Part shown: positions 63,622 to 64,000 of the stretch, one piece after another
How positions within the stretch are numbered: the stretch's first letter is position 1
Layout: each line of letters begins with the position of its first letter
Assembly (NCBI GenBank): GCA_029259915.1
Contig: JAJDED010000025.1
Coordinates: 35,812 to 99,811, forward strand
Direction of reading: 5' to 3'
DNA: 64,000 nucleotides
Source of the DNA: Planctomycetota bacterium
GTDB lineage: Bacteria > Planctomycetota > Planctomycetia > Pirellulales > Lacipirellulaceae
Program-made: the position numbers and the translations under genes
Notes under the pieces: generated by a model
Databases searched by the model: none
Told to the model about the DNA's origin: nothing
What the model saw: only the letters and a program-made list of their open reading frames with translations

Positions 63622-64000
63622 ATGAGCAGCGAACAAGCCAAACAAGCACGAGTTCGCGAGTTGGTTGATGATGTTCTGACGACGCTGGAACAGATAGCCG
63701 ACATCGACGTTACAAAGCCGCTTCCAGGACTTGTCTTCAGTTCGAGCATAGTCTCATGCACTGTTAGCTATTTGAAAGATCTGGGGCTAACTGCGGACGC
63801 AAACGGTATCTCTGAGAGCTTTGTCAGCTTGCGTGATGCGATGTTAGATGCGAGTCGAAACTCTGGTGAGGCGCCGGAACTGCAACAAACACGATGCGAG
63901 ATTGTCGTTGGTAAAGCGGTGAATCTGATTGACTGGTTGACGAAGCTACGTTCGGTCATCGGTGAAGGCGAGCTGACAATTGCCCACTCACCTGACTTTC
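63622..64000 (+). CDS. Hypothetical protein, partial (runs off right edge)
   Basis: An open frame of 126 codons from ATG 63622 to the window end without a stop. It is soluble and helix-rich (SSEQAKQARVRELVDDVLTTLEQIADIDV), with no signal peptide. No family recognised. Probably cargo of the integrated element, since it follows the integrase on the same strand. Confidence 0.5.
   Translation, partial: MSSEQAKQARVRELVDDVLTTLEQIADIDVTKPLPGLVFSSSIVSCTVSYLKDLGLTADANGISESFVSLRDAMLDASRNSGEAPELQQTRCEIVVGKAVNLIDWLTKLRSVIGEGELTIAHSPDF

Noticed and set aside
1..64000. CRISPR arrays
   Set aside because: No regularly spaced direct repeats of 25-40 bases were seen; the only repeats are isolated palindromes and hairpins.

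Overview
The window looks like the chromosome of an uncultured member of the Planctomycetota, probably related to Pirellulales. This rests on recognised protein styles (the DUF58/MoxR/DUF4350/DUF4129 block, a DUF6717 protein, planctomycete-type tyrosine integrases, the Cys-rich leader of the efflux operon) and on moderate GC. No rRNA or marker phylogeny is available, so the placement is inference.

Layout. (1) 1-8.2 kb, minus strand: a molybdoenzyme operon with an Rrf2 regulator, a lipoprotein-like di-heme c/EBDH-type subunit, a Tat-exported NarG-type catalytic subunit, a small accessory protein, an Fe-S beta subunit and a TorD-type chaperone cut by the left edge. The alpha and beta subunits resemble the periplasm-facing nitrite oxidoreductase (NXR) of Nitrospira and anammox bacteria more than cytoplasmic NarGH. 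(2) 8.8-15.9 kb: RDD, SpoIIM, DUF58, MoxR, DUF4350 and DUF4129 membrane genes. (3) 16.0-22.9 kb: an eroded DUF6717 gene, then a Cys-rich secreted protein and a MacAB-like efflux operon with two FtsX permeases, ending against an integrase remnant and a tRNA-Val gene. (4) 23.6-29.8 kb: mixed single genes (der, family-4 UDG, DUF6883/DUF4926, potassium channel, hemW-like). (5) 29.8-60.8 kb: a large storage and fermentation region. (6) 60.8 kb to the right edge: the left end of an integrative element inserted in a tRNA-Ala(CGC) gene.

How region 5 fits together. Phasin and PhaR are divergent across a shared promoter flanked by an 11-bp inverted repeat. Propionyl-CoA carboxylase, a Na+-pumping methylmalonyl-CoA decarboxylase (alpha, beta, gamma, biotin carrier), the two-subunit methylmalonyl-CoA mutase, its MeaB chaperone, the epimerase and AckA-Pta together make a complete succinyl-CoA/propionyl-CoA interconversion route with a substrate-level ATP exit. 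PhaA, PhaB, PhaC and a very short PhaE-like protein feed acetyl-CoA (and possibly propionyl-CoA) into polyhydroxyalkanoate. A second operon couples pyruvate:ferredoxin oxidoreductase, a dihydroorotate-dehydrogenase-like flavoprotein, a second PHA synthase and probably a cyclic-nucleotide-domain protein. The arrangement suggests a cell that uses PHA as an electron and carbon sink under low oxygen, and that may use nitrate or nitrite through the molybdoenzyme. No CRISPR array, rRNA or replication origin was seen.
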